DNA of 64,000 nt from contig BDSL01000110.1 of the NCBI GenBank assembly GCA_003116995.1, forward strand, positions 248,001 to 312,000, in the 5' to 3' direction. The notes below the pieces were generated by a model that was not told where the DNA came from, did not search any database, and was given only the letters and a program-made list of their open reading frames with translations. This document shows positions 47,301-55,694 of the stretch, piece after piece. The stretch's first letter is position 1. Every line of letters starts with the position of its first letter. Source of the DNA: Yamagishiella unicocca (taxonomy: Eukaryota > Chlorophyta > Chlorophyceae > Chlamydomonadales > Volvocaceae). The position numbers and the translations under genes were made by a program.

Positions 47301-49569
47301 CGTCAGCAGAGCGGACACGCGTCAGCAGAGCGGACACGCGTCAGCAGAGCGGACACGCGTCAGCAGAGCGGACACGCGTCAGCAGAGCGGACACGCGTCA
47401 GCAGAGCGGACACGCGTCAGCAGAGCGGACACGCGTCAGCAGAGCGGACACGCGTCAGCAGAGCGGACACGCGTCAGCAGAGCGGACACGCGTCAGCAGA
47501 GCGGACACGCGTCAGCAGAGCGGACACGCGTCAGCAGAGCGGACACGCGTCAGCAGAGCGGACACGCGTCAGCAGAGCGGACACGCGTCAGCAGAGCGGA
47601 CACGCGTCAGCGGGGGGGGGGGGTACGGCGGCGGTGACGAGCGAGAGGGCGGGGTTGGTGCCAATCTTATGGCACAGGCACGCACGCGGGGATGGCCGGG
47701 GGCGTGGTTCAGGCGCCCGTGCGGAGATTCAGGCGCCCGTGCGGAAATTCAGGCGCCCAAGATGAAAACACAAATGCTAAAGGCTTTCATTACGTAAGGC
47801 TGACAACATTAAGTGCCAGGCCTACAACGCCCGCCCCCTCCGCTCCCCTCTCCCCCCCTCCACTCCCCTCCCCCCCCTCCGCTCCCCTCCCCCTCCATTG
47901 CCGTACCTTCAACGCCGTGGCCAGTCCGAGCGTGACGGGTATAGGGCCCGCGGTGAAACCCAGCGCGCCCGCATACGCCTCCGGAACCAGCGTCGTGGTG
48001 CCGATGCTCACCGAGGTGCCGTACAGGGCCTGGATCGCCACGTCAGCGTTGACCGTCAGCATTCCGAAGAGGACAACCTGCGGCCCCCACCCACCCCGGA
48101 ACCCCGGGGGGAGCGGACGGGTTTGGCAACTGCAGGCCGGGTTGCCTCCGGGTTTTAGGGGCAATACACATGCCAAGCGCACCCAGTGGCCGCCCTGAAC
48201 AGATGATTCCCGGACACGAGCCGACGACCCTCCGAAACCCTAACTTCCAACCGACGTCTCATCACGCGTCTGACTCGTTGCCGGAGCTATAACGGGGAGG
48301 CTGCGCGCATCGTCTCGTCATCATGTGCTGGCAGCGAGCCAACCATCCCCCGCCACCATTCCCCAACCCTGCCACCATCCCCCAACCCCACCCGCAAGTA
48401 CTCCAGCCGCACGAAGGGGTACTCTTGCTGCCGAGAGATGACCACTTCGAAGTCCACGCCCCCCGCCAGAAGCGAGTAGCAACCCTGGCAGAGCACTGAG
48501 AGGCCCCCCGGCCCGCCGGGCGGCAGCAGCTCCAGGGAGGGCTCCACGACCGCGCCGATGCTCCGGTCGTAGTTGACGTCCAGAACTCCAGCCTCCTGAA
48601 AAGAGACCCGGCGGGTGGGGTTGGGGGTGAGGATGGCGGCGGGTGGGGTTGGGGGTGAGGATGGCGGTGGATGGGGTTGGGGGCGAGGATGGCGGCGGGT
48701 GGGGTTGGGGGTGAGGATGGCGGCGGGTGGGGGTGAGGACGGGGTGGAAGGAGACCCGTATAGTGGCGCCACAAATTAAAACCGAGTAGCACTCGTTTGG
48801 TACACTCGTTTGGTACATTCATTAGGTACACTCGTTTGGTACACTCGTTTGGTACACTCGTTTGGTACACTCCGCCGGGGACGCCGCGGGCAGCGCGGTT
48901 TTCGACGCCGGAGAAGCGCTTTTTACCGGTACTTCATTCAACCGACGCCGGAGAAGCGCTTTTTTTACCGGTACTTCATTCAACCGACGGCCGCGACCTG
49001 TTACCTCATGGAGACGAGAGCGACTGCATTATGGGGGCTGGCTGGCTGGTAGGCTGCCGTCTCGCAGCAGCCCCAGGGGCTCGCACCCTCCCTCCTACGT
49101 CTGTCCTAAACGGTTTTTCTCGCATCCACGTGTCTTCCTCGCAATCCCTCCTACCTCCGTGCCCCCCAGCAGCACCTCATCCCCCGCCTCCGAGCCTCCC
49201 AGGACGTCCGTGATCGCAACCACGGTGTCCGCCGCACCCAGCGAGTAGTCTAAAGCCCGGTCGAAGGAGTTCAGACCGGGGCGGGACAACTGAGGCAAGG
49301 GGGGCCGGGGTGAGGCGTGGAGACCCGGTTAAAAAGGGGAGGGAAGGGGGGGGCAGGGGCGGCAGCGGCGGAGGCATGTGTGTCGATTTCCGCAGCAGGG
49401 CATGTGCGGCTGGGATCTGCTGCAGATGCGCGCACCGAGTTCGCACTCGACATCGCACCCAAATAATGGAGATATGCATTTACGGAGATATGCACCAACA
49501 CACCATACATCGAAACACCAGCCACCCGAGCTCGCAGGCGGCGACCTCACACCCAACAACACCAACACC

Positions 49570-49601
<32 letters not shown>

Positions 49602-52600
49602 CAACAACCACAACAGCACCACCAACAACAGCTTCACCGACAACGGAAGCATCAGCATTAGCAGCAGCAGTTCAAGTGGCCCGCACGCAAGCGCTGGCAC
49701 CTCCCCACACCCCCTCAGCCTCACAGTGCTGGCAAGCTTCTTAGTGCCGTCCCATGGGTCGCCGATCGCGCCCTGCAGCCGCCTCCCGCCGCCTACGCGC
49801 TGCTCAGCGGCGGGGGCCTGCTGCTGCTGCTGCTGCAGGGCGCCGGTGGCATTGAGGAGAAAGGCGTGCGCTGCCCGGATACCGTCGCCGTGAAGACCCG
49901 AGAAGCGGCCGGCGGCGGCGGCGGCTGCCCCCGAGGAACGGTCGCTTCCGCCGGCGGCGGCGGCGGCGGCGGCTGCCCCCGAGGAACGGTCGCTTCCGCC
50001 GGCGGCGGCGGCGGCGGCGGCGGCTACCCCCGAGGAACGGTCGCTTCCGGCGGCGGCGGCGGCTACCCCTGAGGAACGGTCGCTTCCGGCGGCGGCGGCG
50101 GTGGCGGCTACCCCGGAACGGTTGCTTCCGGAGGTGGTGGTGGCGGCGGCTGCGGCTCCGCCCGAGGAGGCAGAGCCCGTGAGCGGGTGGTCCACGTGGC
50201 CGGACGGGAGGTAGCGGTAGGCGATACGGGCCTCCCGGAAGCAGTGCTCCATACCCGCCTGCACGGCAGGGAGGTGCAGCCGGGGTCCACAGCAGCGGCG
50301 CCAGCAGAGGTATCAGCAGCGGCACCAGCAGAGGTATCAGCAGTGGCATCAGCAGCGGCATCAGCAGCACAACCCGCCACACCAGCCGCCAGGCATGCCT
50401 CAACACACACTGTCCTCACTGTGGTTGCGATCACGGACGATCACCAGCCGCCAGGTACGGCTCAACACAACTTGCCCTGCTTGTGGTTGCGTGACTGAGC
50501 AGCAGACCTCCCGGCCAACCACCCAACCGGCGCCCCAACCACCCGCCCAACCACCTGCTCAACCTCAAACGCTATGTACGTGGCGTTCTGGAAGCCCCAC
50601 GCGTCGCCCCACGTCACCCCGTCCTCCTCCCGGCCTGCTCCCTCTCCTGCTCCCTCCGGATCCGCCGGCTGCTGCGCCCGTGTCCCCCTTGCTGCTGCTG
50701 CCGCCCCTGCCTCCGCTTCCTGCGCTGCCGCCCCTGCCTCCGCTTCCTGCGCTGCCGCCCCTGCCTCCGCTTCCTGCGCTGCCGCCCCTGCCTCCGCTTC
50801 CTGCGCTGCCGCCCCTGCCTCCGCTTCCTGCGCTGCCGCTGCCGTACCGAGCCCCAGCGCCTGCGCCCAGCGCCGCTGCATCCTGGCCCCAGCCGCGTGG
50901 GCCCGCCCGCTGTTGACAAGGCGGTAGTAGAAAGCTGCTGGGCGGTCCGAACCCGAGTTCGAGTCCGAGGGGACGCATCTGCGGCGGGTGAGACCAGCAG
51001 ACCCGGAGTGACAGGTGCCAAGACAGCAAGGGCACTCGCGAGCGCGCTGGCACCACCCATGGTGTCAGCGTCAGCAGGGATACCAGATGTCGTACGTCGA
51101 CACCGGCATTCACGAGGGCAGCCCAACCCAAACCCCAACCAACCGGGGGGGGGTTTCTTCCTCGCAAACCCCACCCCATCAGTGGTTCTGTGTCGGGGGG
51201 CTTCCAGGGGCGTCCACTTGTTCACCCGGGTGTTTTGGGTTTTTAGCACACCGGGTAGCCGCCGGCCTCGCGCGAGGGCCTTATGCCTCTCTTCAAGGAT
51301 GCAAGAAACACACACGGCGCGAAACACACACGGCGTGAAACACACACGCACGACCCACAGCAGCTCACCCCCATCTCGCGCCGCCAACCACGATGGCACC
51401 CCGCGGCCAGCTGAGCGGCTGCTCCGGTTCTATCACCGCCAGCACCAGCACCTGCTGCCGCCGCTGCTGCTGCTCGAACTTCCGCTCCCGGCCCAGCCGC
51501 ATCTGTCCGCACTTCACCGCCAGCAGTGAGGGCTCGTGCTCCAGAACCACCAGGTTGTCGGCCTGAGTGGCGTGGCGGGGATGGGAGGTGGTGGGAGGTG
51601 GGGCAAGGGGGTAACCCCGGGTGGTGCTGGCGGCGGTGGTGGTGGTGGTGATGACATGTGCTGGCGGTGGTGTGTGGTACATGGTGGCGGATGGAGGTGG
51701 TGGTGGTGCTGTTGCTTTATTGACCGAGTGAGGGGGCCCCTGCTGTCGGGTGAGTCCAGTCCATGGAGAGGGTTGCGGGAATCGAACACGCGACCACGTG
51801 GGCTGCGCGCTGTCGTGGCGGGCTCCACCGCGGTTCTGGAGTAGCACGCGCCTCGTGCAGCCCGGGGCAGCCCCGCCCGCTTGTCGAGCTCTGGATTAAG
51901 GCACGGTGGGCACGTGGACAGGTCCAGCTAGGAGTCTGGACCAGCTGGACTGCTGAGGCGGGAGCAGCTGGACTGCTGAGGCGGGAGCAGCTGGACTGCT
52001 GAGGCGGGAGCAGCTGGACTGCTGAGGCGGGAGCAGCTGGACTGCTGAGGCGGGAGCAGCTGGACTGCTGAGGCGGGAGCAGCTGGACTGCTGAGGCGGG
52101 AGCAGCTGGACTGCTGAGGCGGGAGCAGCTGGACTGCTGAGGCGGGAGCAGCTGGACTGCTGAGGCGGGAGCAGCTGGACTGCTGAGGCGGGAGCAGCTG
52201 GACTGCTGAGGCGGGAGCAGCTGGACTGCTGAGGCGGGAGCAGCTGGACTGCTGAGGCGGGAGCAGCTGGACTGCTGAGGCGGGAGCAGCTGGACTGCTG
52301 AGACGGGAGCAGCTGGACTGCTGAGGCGGGAGCAGCTGGACTGCTGAGGCGGGAGCAGCTGGACTGCTGAGGCGGGAGCAGCTGGACTGCTGAGGCGGGA
52401 GCAGCTGGACTGCTGAGGCGGGAGCAGCTGGACTGCTGAGGCGGGAGCAGCTTAACCACCCACCAGACTGATGTCGTACTTGAGGTGGACCCAGCCCCCG
52501 CTCTCGTGCAGTCCAGACTCGTCCAACATGTGGCGCTTGTTTGAGGCATACAAAGCGCGCCGCAGCGCGTGGCGCTGCGGCGCGAAAGGGGCCGCGGCCG

Positions 52601-52793
52601 AGGCAGCTGTCGCGAAGCTCCGCTTCGTGTCCGAACTGCAAATCAGCGCTGCCAGGGCCGATGTTAAGAAGACAGCAGCAAGGATCCTGCCGCGCTGTTC
52701 AATCGACAGGCAATCAGCGCCCGGAAGGCTTGACCAGCTGCCCGCAAGCAGCCGGTAGGAGCGCCGCCTTATGTGGCAGGTTCTAGACATCAT
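30711..52793 (-). CDS. Giant mosaic single-pass surface protein (TSP1, LNR, PSI, KNH, EGF, PKD)
   Basis: 28 exons, in transcript order: 52793-52464, 51562-51369, 50978-50564, 50258-49725, 49289-49155, 48595-48392, 48077-47907, 47102-46990, 46578-46468, 45809-45590, 45173-44851, 44489-44038, 43461-42954, 42764-42631, 42179-42018, 41427-40847, 40593-40372, 39994-39188, 38854-38656, 38167-38093, 37408-37284, 37003-35933, 35438-35229, 34598-34461, 34158-32564, 32356-32212, 31302-31180 and 30869-30711 (TGA). They total 9456 nt, or 3151 aa. Every junction is GT-AG and every phase matches (eleven of the junctions split a codon), which argues strongly for one gene. Order: signal or signal-anchor (~35-53), unnamed beta-rich region (~110-810), TSP1, LNR, PSI, KNH, TSP1 x3, KNH, unnamed, PSI x2, EGF modules, PKD-like (~2150-2220), SPPPP tract, TM (~2588-2614), then a low-complexity tail. 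TSP1, LNR, PSI and EGF modules act in extracellular adhesion and signalling in animals, so I infer a matrix-facing adhesion or recognition receptor. The start is the ATGATG at 52788-52793, the first Met pair of the open frame. Borders of exons 9/10 and 21 have near-equivalent alternatives. Confidence 0.82.
31740..31842. repeat. TGGTGGTTG microsatellite in intron 26
   Basis: Imperfect GGTTGTGGTGGTGG repeats lie in the intron between 32212 and 31302. A CAACAACCACAACC tract at 31540-31590 is the matching opposite-strand type. A (GT)n run (30880-30920) abuts the exon 28 acceptor. Confidence 0.7.
34381..34475. repeat. ~32-bp tandem repeat overlapping the exon 24 donor
   Basis: Three to four copies of CACCGTGGCGCCCTCAACCG then CCAACCACCCCA. 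The innermost copy contains the last codons of exon 24 and its donor. The others are therefore decoy donors (minus strand GTGGGTGG/GTGGTTGG) further into the intron. Confidence 0.7.
34675..34737. repeat. Dispersed repeat module A
   Basis: GGTTGCAACGAAAACCCGTG, then GGGAAGACCGTTTAGAACAG, then ACGTTCCGAGATGCACG. It lies in intron 23 of the giant gene. Confidence 0.6.
37231..37283. repeat. Dispersed repeat module A abutting a splice donor
   Basis: The plus-strand sequence CCTAAACGATTTTTTTTTCG then GGCATCCACGGGTCTCCCTC ends in CCCCTCAC at 37283. On the coding (minus) strand the element starts at the GTGAGG donor of exon 21. Confidence 0.65.
37284..40593 (-). other. Giant gene, PSI and EGF-like block (exons 17-21)
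   Basis: Exon 17 is a beta-rich segment. Exon 18 holds two PSI-like motifs, CGGFNSSCAACAAVTGCGFC and HWSCGSCMAVAGCGWC, then two EGF-like modules (CTAIGTVAYCGCTGGWWGEGC and CLERNGSAVCACRPGY). Exon 19 starts with a Pro-rich tract (APPPPRPPPRRPPP) and runs into CNGRGNC. Exon 20 completes that EGF-like module with LCTCEPGWGDEYNC. Exon 21 adds NGWDCFCECPSDLDLC and a Cys-rich end. Confidence 0.78.
37911..38092. repeat. Composite of modules A and B filling an intron from its donor
   Basis: Module A (AAACGGTTTTTTCCCTCGCA, TCCAGAGGTCTTCCTCGAAA) is followed by two copies of module B (CATGTCGAGTAATTGGCTCT and CATGTCGAGTAACCGGTTCT), reaching the exon 20 donor at 38092. This is the most complete copy in the window. 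Confidence 0.65.
42184..42250. repeat. Dispersed repeat module A abutting a splice acceptor
   Basis: GAGTGAGACCCGTGGATGCG then AGAAAAAACCGTTTAGAACA lies immediately beyond the exon 15 acceptor (42180). Read on the coding strand, the element's TCTTTAAACG...CTCGCATCCACGGG sequence leads straight into CCCCAG. Confidence 0.65.
42522..42600. repeat. Dispersed repeat module A in intron 14
   Basis: CATGCATCTCAAAACTTCTG, AAACGGTTTTTTCGGACATC, CACGGGTTTCCCTCGAACCC. It lies about 30 bases from the exon 14 donor (42630). Confidence 0.6.
47152..47607. repeat. 19-bp tandem array, exactly 24 copies
   Basis: The unit CAGCAGAGCGGACACGCGT is almost perfectly homogeneous over 456 bases. It lies in intron 7 of the giant gene, 50 bases upstream of exon 8. 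The long open frames across it are artefacts of a period not divisible by three. Confidence 0.95.
48603..48745. repeat. 28-bp tandem repeat, about 5 copies
   Basis: The unit is GATGGCGGCGGGTGGGGTTG plus GGGGTGAG. It lies in intron 5 of the giant gene, next to the exon 6 acceptor. Confidence 0.75.
48790..48992. repeat. 13-bp array followed by a duplicated ~48-mer
   Basis: First, six or so copies of TACACTCGTTTGG (48790-48870). Then two copies of GACGCCGGAGAAGCGCTTTT with TACCGGTACTTCATTCAAC (48902-48992). Both are in intron 5. Confidence 0.75.
49101..49154. repeat. Dispersed repeat module A abutting a splice donor
   Basis: CTGTCCTAAACGGTTTTTCT, CGCATCCACGTGTCTTCCTC, then GCAATCCCTCCTAC to 49154. 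On the coding strand the intron starts GTAGGAGGGATTGCGAGGAA, so the element begins at the donor of exon 5. Confidence 0.65.
50701..50842 (-). repeat. Coding 27-bp tandem repeat, 5 copies
   Basis: It lies within exon 3 of the giant gene and encodes QEAEAGAAA five times. The period is a multiple of three and all copies stay in frame, unlike the intronic arrays. Confidence 0.85.
51942..52447. repeat. 23-bp tandem array, exactly 22 copies
   Basis: The unit is CAGCTGGACTGCTGAGGCGG plus GAG over 506 bases. One copy has GAGACGG for GAGGCGG. It fills most of intron 1 of the giant gene and starts 16 bases from the exon 1 donor (52463). Each unit carries one CAGCTG hexamer. Confidence 0.95.
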
Positions 52794-53679
52794 GTAGGAG
52801 CTGAATTGTTTGAACGCAAATGCTGCGGCGCATAGCGCATGTCCGTGGCGGCGACGTTGCCCATCGCTTGCAGCTGCTAGAAGGTGTAGACTGGATGGCT
52901 ATTCGCATCACATAGCTGCCCGCTTTAGAACGCTAAGGATGACAATGCATAAAAGATGTGCCACAGTGCGCTGCTAATCGAGGTAAGGTCTGCGCATCTG
53001 CCCTTCGTATCTATGCTCCATCAAGGCACACACTGGATGGTGCTTACGACGAACAGGAGCAATGCGTGCATAGATTAACAAATTTCGAGGCAGGTGTGCA
53101 CAACGGTCGTCTCTGTCCACCTATGATATGAAACCCTTCGTCTCTAGCTACCGGTATGTGGCTACTGCCCACTACTGCCGTGGCGAGCCCTCGGGGGCTG
53201 GCTCCCTCACACGTTCGGAACTGTTCGGAACCAGGAGGACGACGGGTGCTATCCCTAGCGTCATTTCAATATGCCGTCCTGGCATTCTCCTACTGCCTAT
53301 CAACGTCTCCTACTGCCTATCAACGTCTTGTACACGTACATTTTGTCCCAGGCCTACGCGCAAGGATAGATCGTTTACACAGCTATATAGTGTACGCGAT
53401 CGCGTCGATGACTCGTTGGGCCATGCTGTTTTCCGACTGCGACCGTTATGGACTCTCCAGGACGTGAGGTATGCCCAAGGGACGTCAAGGAAGAGAAAGG
53501 AGCTATATGATACATGCAGTAAAGCCTGTAAGGTCATCTGGGGACCGGACGCTCTTTTGTGGACCAGGTAGGAGCCGTATTGGGGAGCCTTGGCGGTCCT
53601 GATCAACAGGCAGGAAGAGGATCAGCCCTGATCAGCCCTAGCGCGGGTTGTTTTAGGAAAGCGCTTAACAACCTCCTAC

Positions 53680-54440
53680 TTTGACAAAAGCAATGTTTCA
53701 AGGGAATATTAAGATCGCTGCAAGTGGGGACTTTACGGGCAACTGTTGGTTTGCCAAAGTCGTAGTCACTATTACAGTGGGCCCAGACCATCGGACGCAT
53801 CGCCTGACAGTGGAAGAGACGCAGGAAGGAGAACAAACGAGTCGACCGAGGTACGGCAAACCACCAGAAACCCCGACCCAGGGCCCAGAGAACAAACAGC
53901 GACACCAACCACCCAAAGGGAAGTAGCCCCAACGGCCTTCATGAGCAATACACCAACTGCAGCCCAAGCAGCCCCTCAGCCAGAGCAACCAGCAAAGCGC
54001 CTCAATAAGCCGTGCAGAAGCCCCTCCCGAGACCCAAGATGATTCCCCCCAAGGACGGGCCAGCACCCAGCCCGAAACATACAAGGAGGAGCAAAAAGGG
54101 AAGTCCCGCAGGAGCACTGGCCATCCGGGGCCTAATAATCCGACCCCTCACGACTGGGCGCCAGGCCAGCACGCACTAGTCGGCCATGAACAACCCGCAG
54201 CAGCAGGTTGTTGAGGACCAACCCCTCCCAAACCCTTGTTCGGGTCCCTCAGCGCCGCGAAACCCCAAAACGGGACCGAAAGTCCATTACCCCACGCCGA
54301 ATCGCACGATATCGTTAAATGACACCAGGGGAGATATCCTCCGACGCCTTAAAAGCAGCCGCTATGTTCTGCCGCCCAGCCTCCATCGCGCTGACGGCCG
54401 CTAGCACCACGAGGCCACAAAAACATTGATGCACCCCGGA
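53680..54440 (+). other. Retroelement-like fragment with dispersed repeat copy C
   Basis: Starts near CTTTGACAAAAGCAATGTTT. At 53773 it contains ACAGTGGGCCCAGACCATCG and then CATCGCCTGACAGTGGAAG, related to copies A and B. The following ~600 bases are A/C-rich with broken Gln/Pro/Lys-rich frames, similar in style to the minus-strand frames at 5465-7110. No polymerase motif was seen. Confidence 0.4.
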
Positions 54441-55413
54441 GGGGCCAGCACCAACGACGCGTGACCCCGGGACACACCTGCGCCCAGCCGCACCGGGGAT
54501 TGGTTGAGAAGGACCACTGCGCGAGAAATTCCATCAACCGTGAGCCGGCATCATCACTCCTTGTGGGAGTTCTCCCAGCGCAATCAATCGAACATCCAAA
54601 CGAGTTCCGATACCGGTGTACAGCAATGTATTTTTTCATAGGAACTTGCAGGAAGGCCTGATCTCGGCATCCTATTGAATACAAATCCATCTAAACCACG
54701 TTCATAGCTTATCCAGTTATCCTGATTCCCTTGCTATGACGCCACTTGATTTGTACGGAAACATTTTCGAATAAAGCTAGTATGAGAGTGTGAGATGCCA
54801 GCGAGCAACGAGAGCCATACATGATAAGAATGTTACCGGTCCAGTCTACTGTGTGAACACGAATGCATTGAGCGTTGTACAGCTTCTTCCCAATTTTGCT
54901 TCCGTGAAGGCAAGTGCACTCAAAACGTAACCGCATCGTTGGGGACTTGTCATTAATAGCTACCGGGACACTCCTTCAATCTCACCGCCAAGCCTGCGAA
55001 TGCGTCCACTCTGGTACTGGATTTCTGGCTTGCTCAGCTCTTTGGCGCTGTCTCCTAGCTCAATGGATGGTAAACATGCATGACTGACAGGCAAGCCATT
55101 GAACTGTTGAGTCGCCGTAGCAGTATGGGGGTGTGAGTTGAAAGAAAGGTAAGGTATTTTAGCAAATGCCTGCAACACCATTGTTTTCTGTTGTTGGCGC
55201 CAATTGTAGGCGTATGTCGCTTAGTTACCATGCGTTGCCTGCCTCCGACCAACTCCTGCAAAGAAGTATCGAGTAACCGCCGTCCACTTCAGGAAGTCAG
55301 GAATGCCACGTTTCTGCTCTATTAAACACGTAATGCTTTTTACTAAGGAGTCATGATATAGTTTTTACTGTTCCATGGCGCTGGATTGGCACTTTGTTAC
55401 TGGCAAAATGGTG

Positions 55414-55441
55414 TCCTGCTGCTGCTGCTGCTGCTGCTGCT
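55414..55441. repeat. CTG microsatellite
   Basis: An uninterrupted (GCT/CTG) run of about nine units, upstream of the SRCR gene start. Probably in its 5' UTR or promoter. Confidence 0.85.
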
Positions 55442-55694
55442 AATAACTTGCATTCGCTTGGCACTGATGCAATTCTACGCGAACCTCTGTTTCACGCTCA
55501 ACTCGATAAACATCCGTCATCCCAGCTGATTGCATCGTGCGCTCGCTTCTTTACCTGCTGCATTTCATTCAGTTCACCACCTCGCTCCCTACCTACCTTA
55601 CTTATCACGGATGGACAGCAGACGCCCAAAACACCGGGCCAATCTCGCTCGGCCATGGCGCATGCCGCCGCTCAAGCTTCCAGATAGAGCAGAC

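Larger units (their letters stand above)
46468..52793 (-). other. Giant gene, N-terminal exons 1-9
   Basis: Exon 1 encodes MMSRTCHIRRR and a hydrophobic stretch RILAAVFLTSALAALICSS, a cleavable signal or signal anchor. Exon 3 contains five in-frame 27-bp repeats giving QEAEAGAAA. Exon 4 has Gly/Ala/Ser blocks (GGSDRSSGAAAA) and a poly-Gln run. Exons 5-9 are ordinary protein: DRALDYSLGAADTVVAITDV, then LSVLCQGCYSLLAGGVDFEV, GFTAGPIPVTLGLATALK and HYVEVGTEFRYQW. A Cys-x2-Cys followed by alternating hydrophobic strands is reminiscent of beta-rich secreted domains of fungi and algae. I do not assign a named family. Confidence 0.75.
52794..55694. other. Divergent intergenic region
   Basis: It separates the starts of the giant gene (-) and the SRCR gene (+), so both promoters should lie here. 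No TATA box or shared motif was identified with confidence. It contains the retroelement-like fragment at 53680-54440 and a CTG microsatellite at 55414-55441. Other open frames are short and featureless. Base composition becomes clearly more AT-rich from about 52.8 kb onward. Confidence 0.5.

Noticed and set aside
47040..47765. Long plus-strand open frames over the 19-bp array (for example 241 codons)
   Set aside because: The period is not divisible by three, so all frames stay open by repetition and encode the same 19-residue cycle. The region is an intron of the minus-strand gene.
49560..49620. Poly-Asn/Thr frame from the AAC/ACC microsatellite
   Set aside because: It is a simple-sequence tract in intron 4 of the giant gene; the matching minus-strand Leu/Val frame is also past the exon 4 donor at 49724.
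51760..51830. tRNA-like T-arm/B-box on the minus strand (GTGTTCGATTCCC)
   Set aside because: The B-box core fits, but the T-stem has a mismatch, no matching acceptor 5' strand or anticodon arm is found upstream, and the A-box is weak. It may be a tRNA-derived remnant.
51896..52641. Minus-strand open frames of 217-237 codons over the 23-bp array
   Set aside because: Same artefact; part of intron 1, and they continue into exon 1 only out of the gene's frame or without a stop by chance.
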